Positions 33,462 through 40,765 of a stretch of 42,240 nt of DNA are shown here, piece after piece. Position numbers and translations under genes: made by a program. The DNA is taken from contig JAIPFN010000005.1 of NCBI GenBank assembly GCA_021736615.1, positions 1 to 42,240 of the forward strand. The letters run 5' to 3'. The number at the start of each line of letters is the position of its first letter. Position 1 is the first letter of the stretch. The notes below the pieces were generated by a model. It had not been told where the DNA came from, did not search any database, and saw only the letters and a list, made by a program, of their open reading frames with translations. This DNA comes from Phycisphaerae bacterium (GTDB lineage Bacteria; Planctomycetota; Phycisphaerae; Sedimentisphaerales; Anaerohalosphaeraceae).

Positions 33462-34247
33462 ATGGCTGAACATGTAATACAACTGAATAATGTTTCTTTT
33501 CTGCGAAAGGAGCGGTGTATCCTAGGTAATATTTGCTGGAAGATAGAATCCGGTGAGCACTGGGCGCTTCTTGGGGCTAACGGTTCGGGGAAGACTTCGC
33601 TGCTTCGGATCATTACCGGTTACGAATGGCCATCAAGAGGAAGCGTCAATGTTCTGGGCAACGAGTTTGGCAAGTGCGCGATCTCGGGCCTTCGAAAACA
33701 CATCGGGTATGTAAGCTCCGCAATGAATATAAATCTGCCGGAAAATGACTCGGCGACGGACATCGTACTTTCCGGGATTGACGCGACTATCGGTTTGCAC
33801 CGGCATTACTCCGACGATGAATACGAACAATCATTCACGGCAATGAAAAAAATGAGCGTTGACCAATGCAAAGATCAACCTTATTTGATTCTATCGCAAG
33901 GCGAACGCCAGCGAATTCTCATCGCACGGGCAATAATAAACCACCCGGACATTTTGATACTAGACGAATCTTGCGCCGGACTCGACCCGGCGGCGAAAGA
34001 ACATTTCCTTAGCGATCTGGAATTCCTAACAAATCACGAAAACGCACCGACAATAATTTTTGTAACCCACCACATCGAAGAAATATCTCCGTGGATTACA
34101 AATGTGTTTATCCTTAAAGACGGTGTCTGCCGGGCAAGCGGGAAAACGGGAGACCTGTTAAACAGTGAAACTTTAAGCGATGCTTTCGAATGTGAGTGTA
34201 CGGTAAAAAAAGAAAATAGCCGATATTACCTCCAGGCCCGAACATGA
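33462..34247 (+). CDS. ABC transporter ATP-binding protein (ModF/YlmA-like)
   Basis: The 261-residue ATPase has Walker A GANGSGKTS (38-46), a signature LSQGERQRILIARA, Walker B ILILDESCAGLD and an H-loop VTHHIEE. The spacing resembles the YlmA/ModF branch, and no membrane or binding subunit is next to it, so its partner and substrate are unknown. Start codons at 33450 and 33462 are in frame; the latter is better placed after GATGGAA, and the former abuts the inverted repeat. Its stop overlaps the MFS gene start by four bases (ATGA), showing translational coupling. Confidence 0.87.
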   Translation: MAEHVIQLNNVSFLRKERCILGNICWKIESGEHWALLGANGSGKTSLLRIITGYEWPSRGSVNVLGNEFGKCAISGLRKHIGYVSSAMNINLPENDSATDIVLSGIDATIGLHRHYSDDEYEQSFTAMKKMSVDQCKDQPYLILSQGERQRILIARAIINHPDILILDESCAGLDPAAKEHFLSDLEFLTNHENAPTIIFVTHHIEEISPWITNVFILKDGVCRASGKTGDLLNSETLSDAFECECTVKKENSRYYLQART

Positions 34248-35449
34248 ACAAATCAAACGACACACTAAAGACTCAGTGGGCCAAACTGGTCGGCATAACG
34301 ATAGTCCACTTCCTGACCGACACGTTAGCCGGCATGTATCCCGCGGTAATGCCGGATATTCAAAACGCGTTTAAATGGGATCTTGCAAAGGCAAACATGG
34401 TTTTCAGTATTCTGATAATTGTTTGCAACGCAGGCCAGGTATTTATCTGTAATTTGCGTCAGCACAATTCCAAACCGTTCTTTCTGCAATTCGGAATATG
34501 CGCGGGGGCGGCAATATGCTTTCTATGTTTCCTGACGGGCATTCCAGGGGCGTTCTATATCATGTGCGCCCTTGCCGTCATTACCGGTTGCGGTATAGCA
34601 TCTGCTCACCCCGAAGGCCTCCGCGCAGTGCATGACCTTGACTTAATACCTTCGCCTATCAGCACTGCCGTATTTATGACAGGCGGAGCTTTCGGATTCG
34701 CAAGCGGCGGACTGGTGGGCAGCTTTTTCGTAACACTGTTCGGATTGAAAGGTTTGCTGTGCTTTATCATACCGGCGATTGTGTCGGTCATAATCGTGTA
34801 CATGCTGAAAATTCGACTCGCCGTCGAGCCTGCCTTAAAAGAAAATGCCGAACAACGCGAAATCACCAAAGACAAAACCGCCATGGATTTCTGGCCGATC
34901 CTCTGGATGGCGGTCTCTTCTACAACGGCGTCTGTGATCCTGGTCTTTCTACTGCCGACAAGGCTTCAGCAGCTTGGCTTTGATCGTAACTTCGGAGGTT
35001 TTTCAACTATGATGTTCGGAATGGGCGGAGCGGTCGGTTCACTTGTATGGTCGGTTGTCGCAAACAGAAAAGGGCAGATGCTTGTTGCCTCGATTTCCTT
35101 TTTCCTGGGCGTTCCTGTTTTGCTTGGCTATATGCTATTGAAGGAACATCAATCGGCCGTCTATTTGCTTTTTGCGTCGGGTTTCTGTTCGTGGGCAGGT
35201 TTTCCGCTTCTGGTTTCAATGTCAAGAAAAGCGTGCGGACCTACGCTTGGGATGAGAATGGGGCTGATGGTCGGCGGAACCTGGGGGATTTCTGCGGTGT
35301 TTGAAATGCTGCTGGTTTATGCAGCGAAACAGTTTGACATTACTGTCAACACGATGCTGTATTTTACGCCAACATGTTTTACAATCGCTTCGTTCATGGG
35401 GCTGATGATAATGCTCGGCCGAAGTAGAAAAGGACTTACGCAAATATGA
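34244..35449 (+). CDS. MFS transporter (fosmidomycin-resistance-like)
   Basis: The 401-residue protein has about twelve membrane helices. It starts with a helix containing IVHFLTDTLAGMYPAVMPDI and has the segment SAHPEGLRAVHDLD, recalling the HPEG motif of the Fsr/fosmidomycin-resistance branch of the major facilitator superfamily. It is likely an inner-membrane drug or sugar exporter; substrate unknown. It is coupled by ATGA overlaps to both the ABC ATPase upstream and the PHP gene downstream, so the three are one operon. Confidence 0.88.
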   Translation: MNKSNDTLKTQWAKLVGITIVHFLTDTLAGMYPAVMPDIQNAFKWDLAKANMVFSILIIVCNAGQVFICNLRQHNSKPFFLQFGICAGAAICFLCFLTGIPGAFYIMCALAVITGCGIASAHPEGLRAVHDLDLIPSPISTAVFMTGGAFGFASGGLVGSFFVTLFGLKGLLCFIIPAIVSVIIVYMLKIRLAVEPALKENAEQREITKDKTAMDFWPILWMAVSSTTASVILVFLLPTRLQQLGFDRNFGGFSTMMFGMGGAVGSLVWSVVANRKGQMLVASISFFLGVPVLLGYMLLKEHQSAVYLLFASGFCSWAGFPLLVSMSRKACGPTLGMRMGLMVGGTWGISAVFEMLLVYAAKQFDITVNTMLYFTPTCFTIASFMGLMIMLGRSRKGLTQI

Positions 35450-36201
35450 TAAACTATGACCTGCATATACACACAGCCTACTGCGGGCATGCGCCGGGGA
35501 TGAGTATCGAAGCGATAATAGCCGCCGCCGAGGAAAAACAACTTGAGACAATTGCGATAACCTCGCACATCTTCAAAGAAGACGATCTGCAGTTGATACC
35601 AAAAATACAAAAAGAAGTCGCCGCCATTAAGACAGATGTAAATGTAATAGTCGGCGTAGAAGTTGACGCCGACGGAATGCGAACCGACGGAAAACTTATT
35701 ACCGAAAATCTTGACGACATCCCCTACGTTCTCGGGAGCATCCATTACATTCCGGGCACAGGCATTTACCCGGCATCGGCGCATGACAACCCGCTGAGCG
35801 GCGAGGAGTTTTTTAAGGTATGGCAGTCAACACTGATCGGGCTGGTATCAAACCCGAGATTAGACACGCTAGCCCATCCGGGAAGACTAGCCGCCTGTTT
35901 CTGCGACATGGATATCTACTTCGAGGATATGCTTGGCATTTTTCAGCAAGGGGCCGAACTTTCCGTAAGGAACAATATCTGCTGGGAATTAAACGATCTA
36001 AACGAAATAAAGGTCCCGGCCCAGTACCACGAAAGGTGGAACGAAATCTACAAGATCGCGATTGACGCCGGGGTAAAACTTATATACGGATCGGACGCCC
36101 ACAAACCCCAGGAGATATGCAAGCAAACCTTTACCCAAAAGACAATCGAAGCATTAGGCGAACAAGACATCGAAACACCTCAGACGCTCGGCCTGATCTA
36201 A
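35446..36201 (+). CDS. PHP-domain phosphoesterase
   Basis: The 251-residue protein is a PHP-fold metal phosphoesterase. Metal-ligand motifs appear in order: YDLHIHTAYCGHA at the start, AITSHIFKE, GVEVDAD, GSIHYI, LAHPGR and GSDAHKP. Members include histidinol phosphatases, other phosphatases and polymerase-linked proofreading domains. The lone domain and its place after a transporter suggest a small-molecule phosphatase, but not specifically HisK. The ATG overlaps the MFS stop by four bases. It converges on the DUF6485 gene with four bases between stops. Confidence 0.9.
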   Translation: MINYDLHIHTAYCGHAPGMSIEAIIAAAEEKQLETIAITSHIFKEDDLQLIPKIQKEVAAIKTDVNVIVGVEVDADGMRTDGKLITENLDDIPYVLGSIHYIPGTGIYPASAHDNPLSGEEFFKVWQSTLIGLVSNPRLDTLAHPGRLAACFCDMDIYFEDMLGIFQQGAELSVRNNICWELNDLNEIKVPAQYHERWNEIYKIAIDAGVKLIYGSDAHKPQEICKQTFTQKTIEALGEQDIETPQTLGLI

Positions 36202-36205
36202 GCCA

Positions 36206-36400
36206 CTACAGATTCCATGCCTCCGCGAATTTCTCGAAGCTTCTGTCGTATGTTTTTTCGGCATCTGGCGGGAAACAGCAGCCGGGGAGTTGGCGGCTCT
36301 TTAGATGATACTGGATGCAGTCGCAGCAAACGCCGCGTTTTCCGCAACTGGTATAAGTACAAGCACAACTTTTTGAATTAGCCTGCTTTTTACATTCCAT
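36206..36400 (-). CDS. DUF6485 small cysteine-rich protein
   Basis: The 64-residue protein reads MECKKQANSKSCACTYTSCGKRGVCCDCIQYH at the start and CFPPDAEKTYDRSFEKFAEAW at the end. It matches the pattern of DUF6485, with eight or more Cys that could bind a metal or Fe-S centre. The function is not known. It is the last gene after leuB on the same strand, but the leuB terminator lies between them, so it may depend on read-through or its own promoter. Confidence 0.85.
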   Translation of the reverse strand: MECKKQANSKSCACTYTSCGKRGVCCDCIQYHLKSRQLPGCCFPPDAEKTYDRSFEKFAEAWNL

Positions 36401-36420
36401 TTTTATAACTCCTTGAATTG

Positions 36421-36452
36421 AAAAAAACGCCGCCGACCCATTAGCCGGCAGC
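36421..36452 (-). terminator. Rho-independent terminator downstream of leuB
   Basis: On the minus strand CGCTGCCG pairs with CGGCGGCG (one T-G wobble) around a ten-base loop, followed by six T. It closes the leu operon before the DUF6485 gene. Confidence 0.85.
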
Positions 36453-36484
36453 GTTGATTTTTATGCAATTTTAATCTATCCGGA

Positions 36485-37570
36485 CTATTCGGTAAGCTTC
36501 CGGGCGACGAGGTCACCTACTTCGCTGGTCGAATACCCCATGCGACCGGCTGCGAGCGATTTTAGCTTTTCGCCGGTTACCCATCTGACGGCCTGCTCGA
36601 TTTCCTTGGCGGCCTGCTCTTCGCCAAGCGTGTCGAGCATCATGCCCATTGCACAGATCGCCGCGAGCGGATTGATGATTCCCATGCCTGTGTACTTTGG
36701 AGCGCTTCCGCCGATCGGCTCGAACATGCTGACGCCTTCGGGGTTGATGTTGCCGCCGGCTGCGATACCCATGCCGCCCTGCGTGATTGCGCCGAGGTCG
36801 GTGATGATGTCGCCGAACATGTTGCCGGTAACGAGCACGTCAAACCACTCTGGGCTTTTGACCATCCACATGCAGGTCGCGTCGACGTGGTAGTAGTCAC
36901 GACGGATATCGGCAAAATCTTTCTGACCCATTTCATGGAAGGCTCTTTCCCACAAATCGTAAATGTATGTAAGAACGTTGGTCTTACCGACGAGGCCGAG
37001 GGTGTTTTCTTCGCCGACGCCGCGGGCTTTTTTACCGTGCTTCTGTGCATACTCGAAAGCATACTTCAGGCAGCGGTCAACCTGGAAGCGGTTGTAGACA
37101 GAAGACTGAACGGCGACTTCGTTGGGAGTACCTTTAAGGGTAAACCCGCCCGCACCGGTATACGCGTCACCGGTATTTTCACGGACAACGACATAATCGA
37201 TGTCTTCGGGCTTTTTGTCTTTGAGCGGACAATCAACGCCCGGGAAAAGTTTAACCGGACGCAGATTGATATACTGGTCAAGCTCGAAACGAGCCTTGAG
37301 TAGGATACCTTTTTCCAGGATACCGGGCTGGACATCGGGATGGCCGATAGCGCCGAGCAGGATCGAATCGAACTGACGGAGATCTTCGACGCCGCTATCG
37401 GGCAGAGTCTCGCCGGTACGCTTGTAGCGTTCCCCGCCGAAATCGAAATCGGTCTTTTCGACTTTAAAACCAAATTTGGCAGCAGCGGCATCCATTACCT
37501 TAACAGCCTCAACAGTAACCTCTGGGCCGGTTCCATCACCACCCATAACAGCAATCTTGTACGTTGACAT
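36485..37570 (-). CDS. leuB: 3-isopropylmalate dehydrogenase
   Basis: This 361-residue NAD-dependent beta-decarboxylating dehydrogenase makes the leucine precursor 2-oxoisocaproate. Family segments are IAVMGGDGTGPEV, the Arg-bearing NLRPVKLFPG, VVRENTGDAYTGAGG, GLVGKTNVL, HVDATCMWMV, and MFGDIITDLGA with EPIGGSAPKYTGMGIINP. The close relative tartrate dehydrogenase is possible from sequence alone, but its place with leuA, leuC and leuD decides for LeuB. AAAGGAAAG precedes the ATG. The gap to leuD carries the GxxExxY cassette. Confidence 0.95.
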   Translation of the reverse strand: MSTYKIAVMGGDGTGPEVTVEAVKVMDAAAAKFGFKVEKTDFDFGGERYKRTGETLPDSGVEDLRQFDSILLGAIGHPDVQPGILEKGILLKARFELDQYINLRPVKLFPGVDCPLKDKKPEDIDYVVVRENTGDAYTGAGGFTLKGTPNEVAVQSSVYNRFQVDRCLKYAFEYAQKHGKKARGVGEENTLGLVGKTNVLTYIYDLWERAFHEMGQKDFADIRRDYYHVDATCMWMVKSPEWFDVLVTGNMFGDIITDLGAITQGGMGIAAGGNINPEGVSMFEPIGGSAPKYTGMGIINPLAAICAMGMMLDTLGEEQAAKEIEQAVRWVTGEKLKSLAAGRMGYSTSEVGDLVARKLTE

Positions 37571-37599
37571 CTAACTTTCCTTTCTATTTTCAAATTTTT

Positions 37600-37628
37600 A
37601 ACCGCGGATTACGCGGATTACACGGATT
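37600..37628. repeat. Left inverted repeat bounding the GxxExxY cassette
   Basis: AACCGCGGATTACGCGGATT plus the following nine bases form a 29-bp unit with an internal nine-base period (GCGGATTAC). The stop codon and last residues of the GxxExxY gene lie inside it. The reverse complement of 38033-38061 matches with two mismatches. Confidence 0.85.
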
Positions 37629-38007
37629 TTTCTTTTATAAATCTTTTGTATTTCAAAGACTTCTCACCGAAGTTAAATAACAATCCCACTTTTAAGCCTG
37701 TTGCTTTTAAATAATTTAATGTTTGAGCATATTCGATATCTGTCAACTGTTTCAAAGCTTTTAGCTCTACTATAACTTTGTCTTCAACTAAGATATCACA
37801 AATAAATTGTTTTATTTTCACTTCTTTATAAAAAACATTTATATCTTTTTGTCTTTCAAATACTAAATTGCGTATTCCAAGCTCAACTACCAAAGCCTCT
37901 TCATATACACTTTCTAAAAAACCAGGGCCAAGATTAGAATGCACTTCCATCGCTGCACCAATAATCTTTCCCGTGAGATCAGAATAAAGCAAACCAGCCT
38001 CTGCCAA
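37618..38007 (-). CDS. GxxExxY family protein
   Basis: The 129-residue protein carries the family's naming motif as GPGFLESVYEEAL (about 28-40) and the later IVELKALKQLTDIEYAQTLNYLKATG and GLLFNFGEKSLKYKRF segments. The fold resembles small PD-(D/E)xK-type nuclease-like proteins, but no activity is established. It is common in planctomycetes. The start is a TTG at 38005-38007 with AAGGG about seven bases upstream. The C-terminal residues and stop are encoded by the left inverted repeat, and the matching repeat lies upstream of the start. It sits between leuD and leuB, whose products it does not resemble, so it is likely a cassette insertion. Confidence 0.9.
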   Translation of the reverse strand: MAEAGLLYSDLTGKIIGAAMEVHSNLGPGFLESVYEEALVVELGIRNLVFERQKDINVFYKEVKIKQFICDILVEDKVIVELKALKQLTDIEYAQTLNYLKATGLKVGLLFNFGEKSLKYKRFIKEKSV

Positions 38008-38032
38008 AACAATACCCTTCTTTTTATTTTTT

Positions 38033-38061
38033 AATCCGCGTAATCTGCGTAATCCGCGGTT
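38033..38061. repeat. Right inverted repeat bounding the GxxExxY cassette
   Basis: AATCCGCGTAATCTGCGTAA continues to CCGCGGTT. It is the inverted partner of 37600-37628, in 29 bp with two differences. It lies between the leuD stop and the ribosome site of the GxxExxY gene. Confidence 0.85.
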
Positions 38062-38064
38062 AAA

Positions 38065-38544
38065 TTATTTTTTGCTTATATGTTTTAAGAGTCCGCCGTC
38101 TTCGATTATCTCTACTGCGAAGTCGGGCAGCGGGTTAAAGCTTATTTCTGTTCCCTGCGTCTTGTTATTTATAACACCGGCCTTGTAGTCTATCTCTATG
38201 TCGTCACCATCGTTTATCTTTTCGGGTGCGTCTGGCAGTTCTACGACGTAGAAACCGCAGTTTATGCAGTTGCGGTAAAAGATGCGGGCGAAAGTCTGGG
38301 CGATTATCGCGCCGACTTTTGCGCCTTGTAAGGCCCAGACGGCATGTTCGCGGCTGGAGCCGCAGCCGAAGTCGTCTCCGGCGACGATGATGTCGCCTTC
38401 GCCGCATTTATTGACAAACTCAGTGTCAAGGTCTTCCATACAATGAGTTGCAAGCTCGGCCATATCGTCAGTATTTAAATAACGAGCCGGGATAATCTCA
38501 TCTGTATTAACATGATCACGATTATAAACATGTGCTTTTGACAT
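38065..38544 (-). CDS. leuD: 3-isopropylmalate dehydratase small subunit
   Basis: The 159-residue protein is the swivelling small subunit that completes the aconitase-type active site of LeuC. Family segments are [63 protein letters not shown]. The short length matches the archaeal/HacB-like group, as does the size of LeuC here. AAGGAATAAAG precedes the ATG. It is separated from leuC by the 118-residue unknown gene and a repeat, and from leuB by the GxxExxY cassette. Confidence 0.96.
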   Translation of the reverse strand: MSKAHVYNRDHVNTDEIIPARYLNTDDMAELATHCMEDLDTEFVNKCGEGDIIVAGDDFGCGSSREHAVWALQGAKVGAIIAQTFARIFYRNCINCGFYVVELPDAPEKINDGDDIEIDYKAGVINNKTQGTEISFNPLPDFAVEIIEDGGLLKHISKK

Positions 38545-38564
38545 TTTCTTTATTCCTTTTTTTT

Positions 38565-38602
38565 AACCGCGGATTTCGCGGATTACACGGATTACACGGA
38601 TT
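38565..38602. repeat. Third copy of the CCGCGGATTAC repeat, between leuD and the unknown gene
   Basis: AACCGCGGATTTCGCGGATT continues with two more GGATTACAC-type nine-base units. It is in the orientation of 37600-37628 and abuts the stop codon of the unknown gene at 38603. No matching inverted copy of full length is seen; a short AATCCGTGGTT piece lies at 40747. Confidence 0.75.
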
Positions 38603-38959
38603 TCACTCTTTGATTTTGACTTCATATCCCATACTGTTTAACTTTTCTAATATAATGTCATGTATATAAAAGTACTGATCAAGTCCTTCGGGATTAAATT
38701 CTACTGTAGCTATAGACAAACATAACTCGAAAAGATCAGTTGGATAGCCTTCTTCTTCTAATAATTTGTTTATTTTAGCCTTTTCTTTCTTGGTGCATTT
38801 AAATAGTCTATTGAATCTTCCCAAAAAGAGTTCTTCGCAGATTTCTGATTCATTCATGTTTAGATTCTTAGCTGTAATAGCATCATATAGGCCATATTGA
38901 GATTTTACTATTCCCTCAATACTTCTTTTAGCTATCCAATTACGAACAATAGAAAACAT
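38603..38959 (-). CDS. 118-residue hypothetical protein between leuC and leuD
   Basis: This protein is not recognised. It is soluble, largely helical and charged: MFSIVRNWIAKRSIEGIVKSQYGLYDAI..., then a KKEKAKINKLLEEEGYP segment and DQYFYIHDIILEKLNSMGYEVKIKE at the end. No catalytic motif is visible. GGAAT lies a few bases before the ATG, 16 bases after the leuC stop, so translation from the leu transcript is plausible. Its stop abuts a CCGCGGATTAC repeat. Composition is more AT-rich than leuC and leuD, consistent with an inserted gene. Confidence 0.7.
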   Translation of the reverse strand: MFSIVRNWIAKRSIEGIVKSQYGLYDAITAKNLNMNESEICEELFLGRFNRLFKCTKKEKAKINKLLEEEGYPTDLFELCLSIATVEFNPEGLDQYFYIHDIILEKLNSMGYEVKIKE

Positions 38960-38975
38960 ATATTTTATTCCAAAT

Positions 38976-40241
38976 CTAATTTAGGTAATTTCTTGGGTCT
39001 GCTAGTTTTCCTTCTATTGCACTTGCTGCTGCTGTTGCTGCGCTTGCCAGGTATACTCCGCTTTTTGGGTGGCCCATTCTGCCTGTGAAGTTTCTGTTTG
39101 TTGTGCTTACGCATTTTTCGCCTTCTGCGAGTATTCCCATGAAACCGCCGAGGCATGCTCCGCATGTTGGGGCGCTGAATACGCAGCCTGCGTCGTAGAA
39201 GATTTCTGCGAGCCCTTCGTCGATGCACCCTTTCCAGATGTCCGGGGTTGCCGGAACAACGATAGTACGAATCGCTACTTTTTTGCCCTTCATTATTTCG
39301 GCGGCTATACGCATGTCTTCTATGCGGCCGTTGGTGCAGCTTCCTATATATGACTGGTCCATCGCTTCGCCTGCGCAAACGCTGATCTTTTCGCCATTAC
39401 TGGGCAAAGACGGTTTTGCGACCATTGGCTCTAAGGCAGAACAGTCGATCTCTATAGTCTCAACATAGTTTGCGTCCGGGTCGGATTCGAGAACTACGTA
39501 ATCTTTCTTGTCCTTGAGGTGGGCGTCTAAATATTCTTTGGTTATTTCGTCGAAAGCGATGATGCCGTTTTTGCCGCCTGCTTCGATAGCCATGTTGGTG
39601 ATGGTCATGCGGGCTTCCATCGACATGTTCTTAAGGGCCGGGCCGACAAATTCCATTGCGCGGTACAACGCACCGTCGGTTTTGACGATACGGATCGCTT
39701 CGAGGATAACATCCTTACTATAGACACCTTTATTAAGCGAACCGTTAAGCACGAACTTCATGGACTCCGGGACCTTAAACCAGAGTTGGCCGGTAGCGAT
39801 AGCCGCCGCAAGATCGGTCGAACCGATACCAGTACTGAACGCACCGAACGCGCCGTACGTACAAGTATGCGAATCGCCGCCGACAATCACTTCGCCGGGG
39901 CGAATGTGGCCTTGTTCCGGAAGCAGTGCGTGACAGACACCGGCTTTGCCGACCGGGTAGTAATGTTTGATGCCTTTTTCTTTGGCCCACGTATCGAGGC
40001 GCTTGTGCAACTCGGCACTTTTGATGTCTTTTGCAGGCTGAAAGTGATCCGGTGTGACAACGATCTTGTCAACATCGAAAACCTTATCGATGCCATTGGC
40101 CTTAAGCATAGAGATCGCCGGGGGAGTAGTAACATCGTGACACATAACAATATCTATATTTGCATTGACAAGGTCGCCGGCTTTGACACTATCCTGACCG
40201 GTCGCCTTAGCAAAAATCTTTTCAGTAATAGTCATTGACAT
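38976..40241 (-). CDS. leuC: 3-isopropylmalate dehydratase large subunit
   Basis: This 421-residue aconitase-family protein converts 2- to 3-isopropylmalate with LeuD. The iron-sulfur ligands are visible in [11 protein letters not shown] and PTCGACLGG. Other segments are [33 protein letters not shown] and [26 protein letters not shown] length near 420 places it in the shorter archaeal/HacA-like group rather than the 465-residue proteobacterial type. It is the second leu gene, after leuA and an inserted four-helix-bundle gene. The ATG lies within ATGTCAATGACT. Confidence 0.96.
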   Translation of the reverse strand: MSMTITEKIFAKATGQDSVKAGDLVNANIDIVMCHDVTTPPAISMLKANGIDKVFDVDKIVVTPDHFQPAKDIKSAELHKRLDTWAKEKGIKHYYPVGKAGVCHALLPEQGHIRPGEVIVGGDSHTCTYGAFGAFSTGIGSTDLAAAIATGQLWFKVPESMKFVLNGSLNKGVYSKDVILEAIRIVKTDGALYRAMEFVGPALKNMSMEARMTITNMAIEAGGKNGIIAFDEITKEYLDAHLKDKKDYVVLESDPDANYVETIEIDCSALEPMVAKPSLPSNGEKISVCAGEAMDQSYIGSCTNGRIEDMRIAAEIMKGKKVAIRTIVVPATPDIWKGCIDEGLAEIFYDAGCVFSAPTCGACLGGFMGILAEGEKCVSTTNRNFTGRMGHPKSGVYLASAATAAASAIEGKLADPRNYLN

Positions 40242-40287
40242 TTTGTAAAGTCCTTCATTTATTTAACTGTCTTAAATATTCGATAAT

Positions 40288-40335
40288 TTAAAAATTAAAA
40301 TGCAAAAATAAAAATGACAAATTAAAAATCAAAAA
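40288..40335. repeat. AT-rich repeat downstream of the four-helix-bundle gene
   Basis: The stretch contains TTTAAAAATTAAAATGCAAA and AATGACAAATTAAAAATC. It reappears inverted at 40699-40743 on the other side of the gene, and in a solo copy at 28041-28075. Confidence 0.65.
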
Positions 40336-40347
40336 TATCATGCCGTG

Positions 40348-40719
40348 TCATCTTTTACCTTTTAGGGTTAAAATGCTTGCCGCGAATATTTTTGCGATTT
40401 CATCAAGTTCACTCAGAAACCAATTAGCCTCTAAAGCTTCGATTCTTTTACTATCCCTAAGAAGGGCCAGCCAAACTTTACTTTCGTTAGCTGATTTCAG
40501 ACTGTGATTAAAATAATTCGTATAACCCTTTTTACTACTGGCAGACTGACCTTCAATATAGTTGCCTAAAATACTGGTTCCGCTACGCAACAACTGGTCT
40601 CCTATACGTCTCGAAACGTTATCATTAGGCTGCTTGTCCAGCAATTCAATCAATTTCAATGCAAAACTATAGAGACGCCGCTTTGTTTCCTTTTTAAATT
40701 TTTCTTTGTCATTTTGCAT
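40348..40719 (-). CDS. Four-helix-bundle protein (S23/IVP-like)
   Basis: This protein of about 123 residues has the typical four-helix-bundle pattern: RRLYSFALKLIELLDKQPND, VSRRIGDQLLRSGTSILGNYIEG, GYTNYFNHSLKSANESKVWLALLRDSKRIE, and LDEIAKIFAASILTLKGKR. This family was first met in intervening sequences of 23S rRNA genes in spirochaetes; its role remains unclear. Two in-frame ATG codons exist, 40746 and 40719. The first nine residues of the longer form (MVKLKIKIK) come from the AT-rich repeat, so 40719 is preferred, but neither has a ribosome site. It lies between leuA and leuC and is flanked by inverted AT-rich repeats. Confidence 0.88.
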   Translation of the reverse strand: MQNDKEKFKKETKRRLYSFALKLIELLDKQPNDNVSRRIGDQLLRSGTSILGNYIEGQSASSKKGYTNYFNHSLKSANESKVWLALLRDSKRIEALEANWFLSELDEIAKIFAASILTLKGKR

Positions 40720-40743
40720 TTTAATTTTGATTTTTAATTTAAC
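40699..40743. repeat. AT-rich repeat upstream of the four-helix-bundle gene
   Basis: Read on the minus strand it has TTAAAAATCAAAATTAAAAT followed by GCAAAATGACAAAG. It overlaps the possible start codons of the four-helix-bundle gene. It shares a core with the inverted copy at 40288-40335. Confidence 0.65.
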
Positions 40744-40765
40744 CATAATCCGTGGTTAAGTTTTT

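Noticed and set aside
37600..38602. Possible CRISPR array from the repeated GCGGATTAC units
   Set aside because: The nine-base units are directly adjacent without spacers, and the blocks are inverted around a gene, unlike a CRISPR array.
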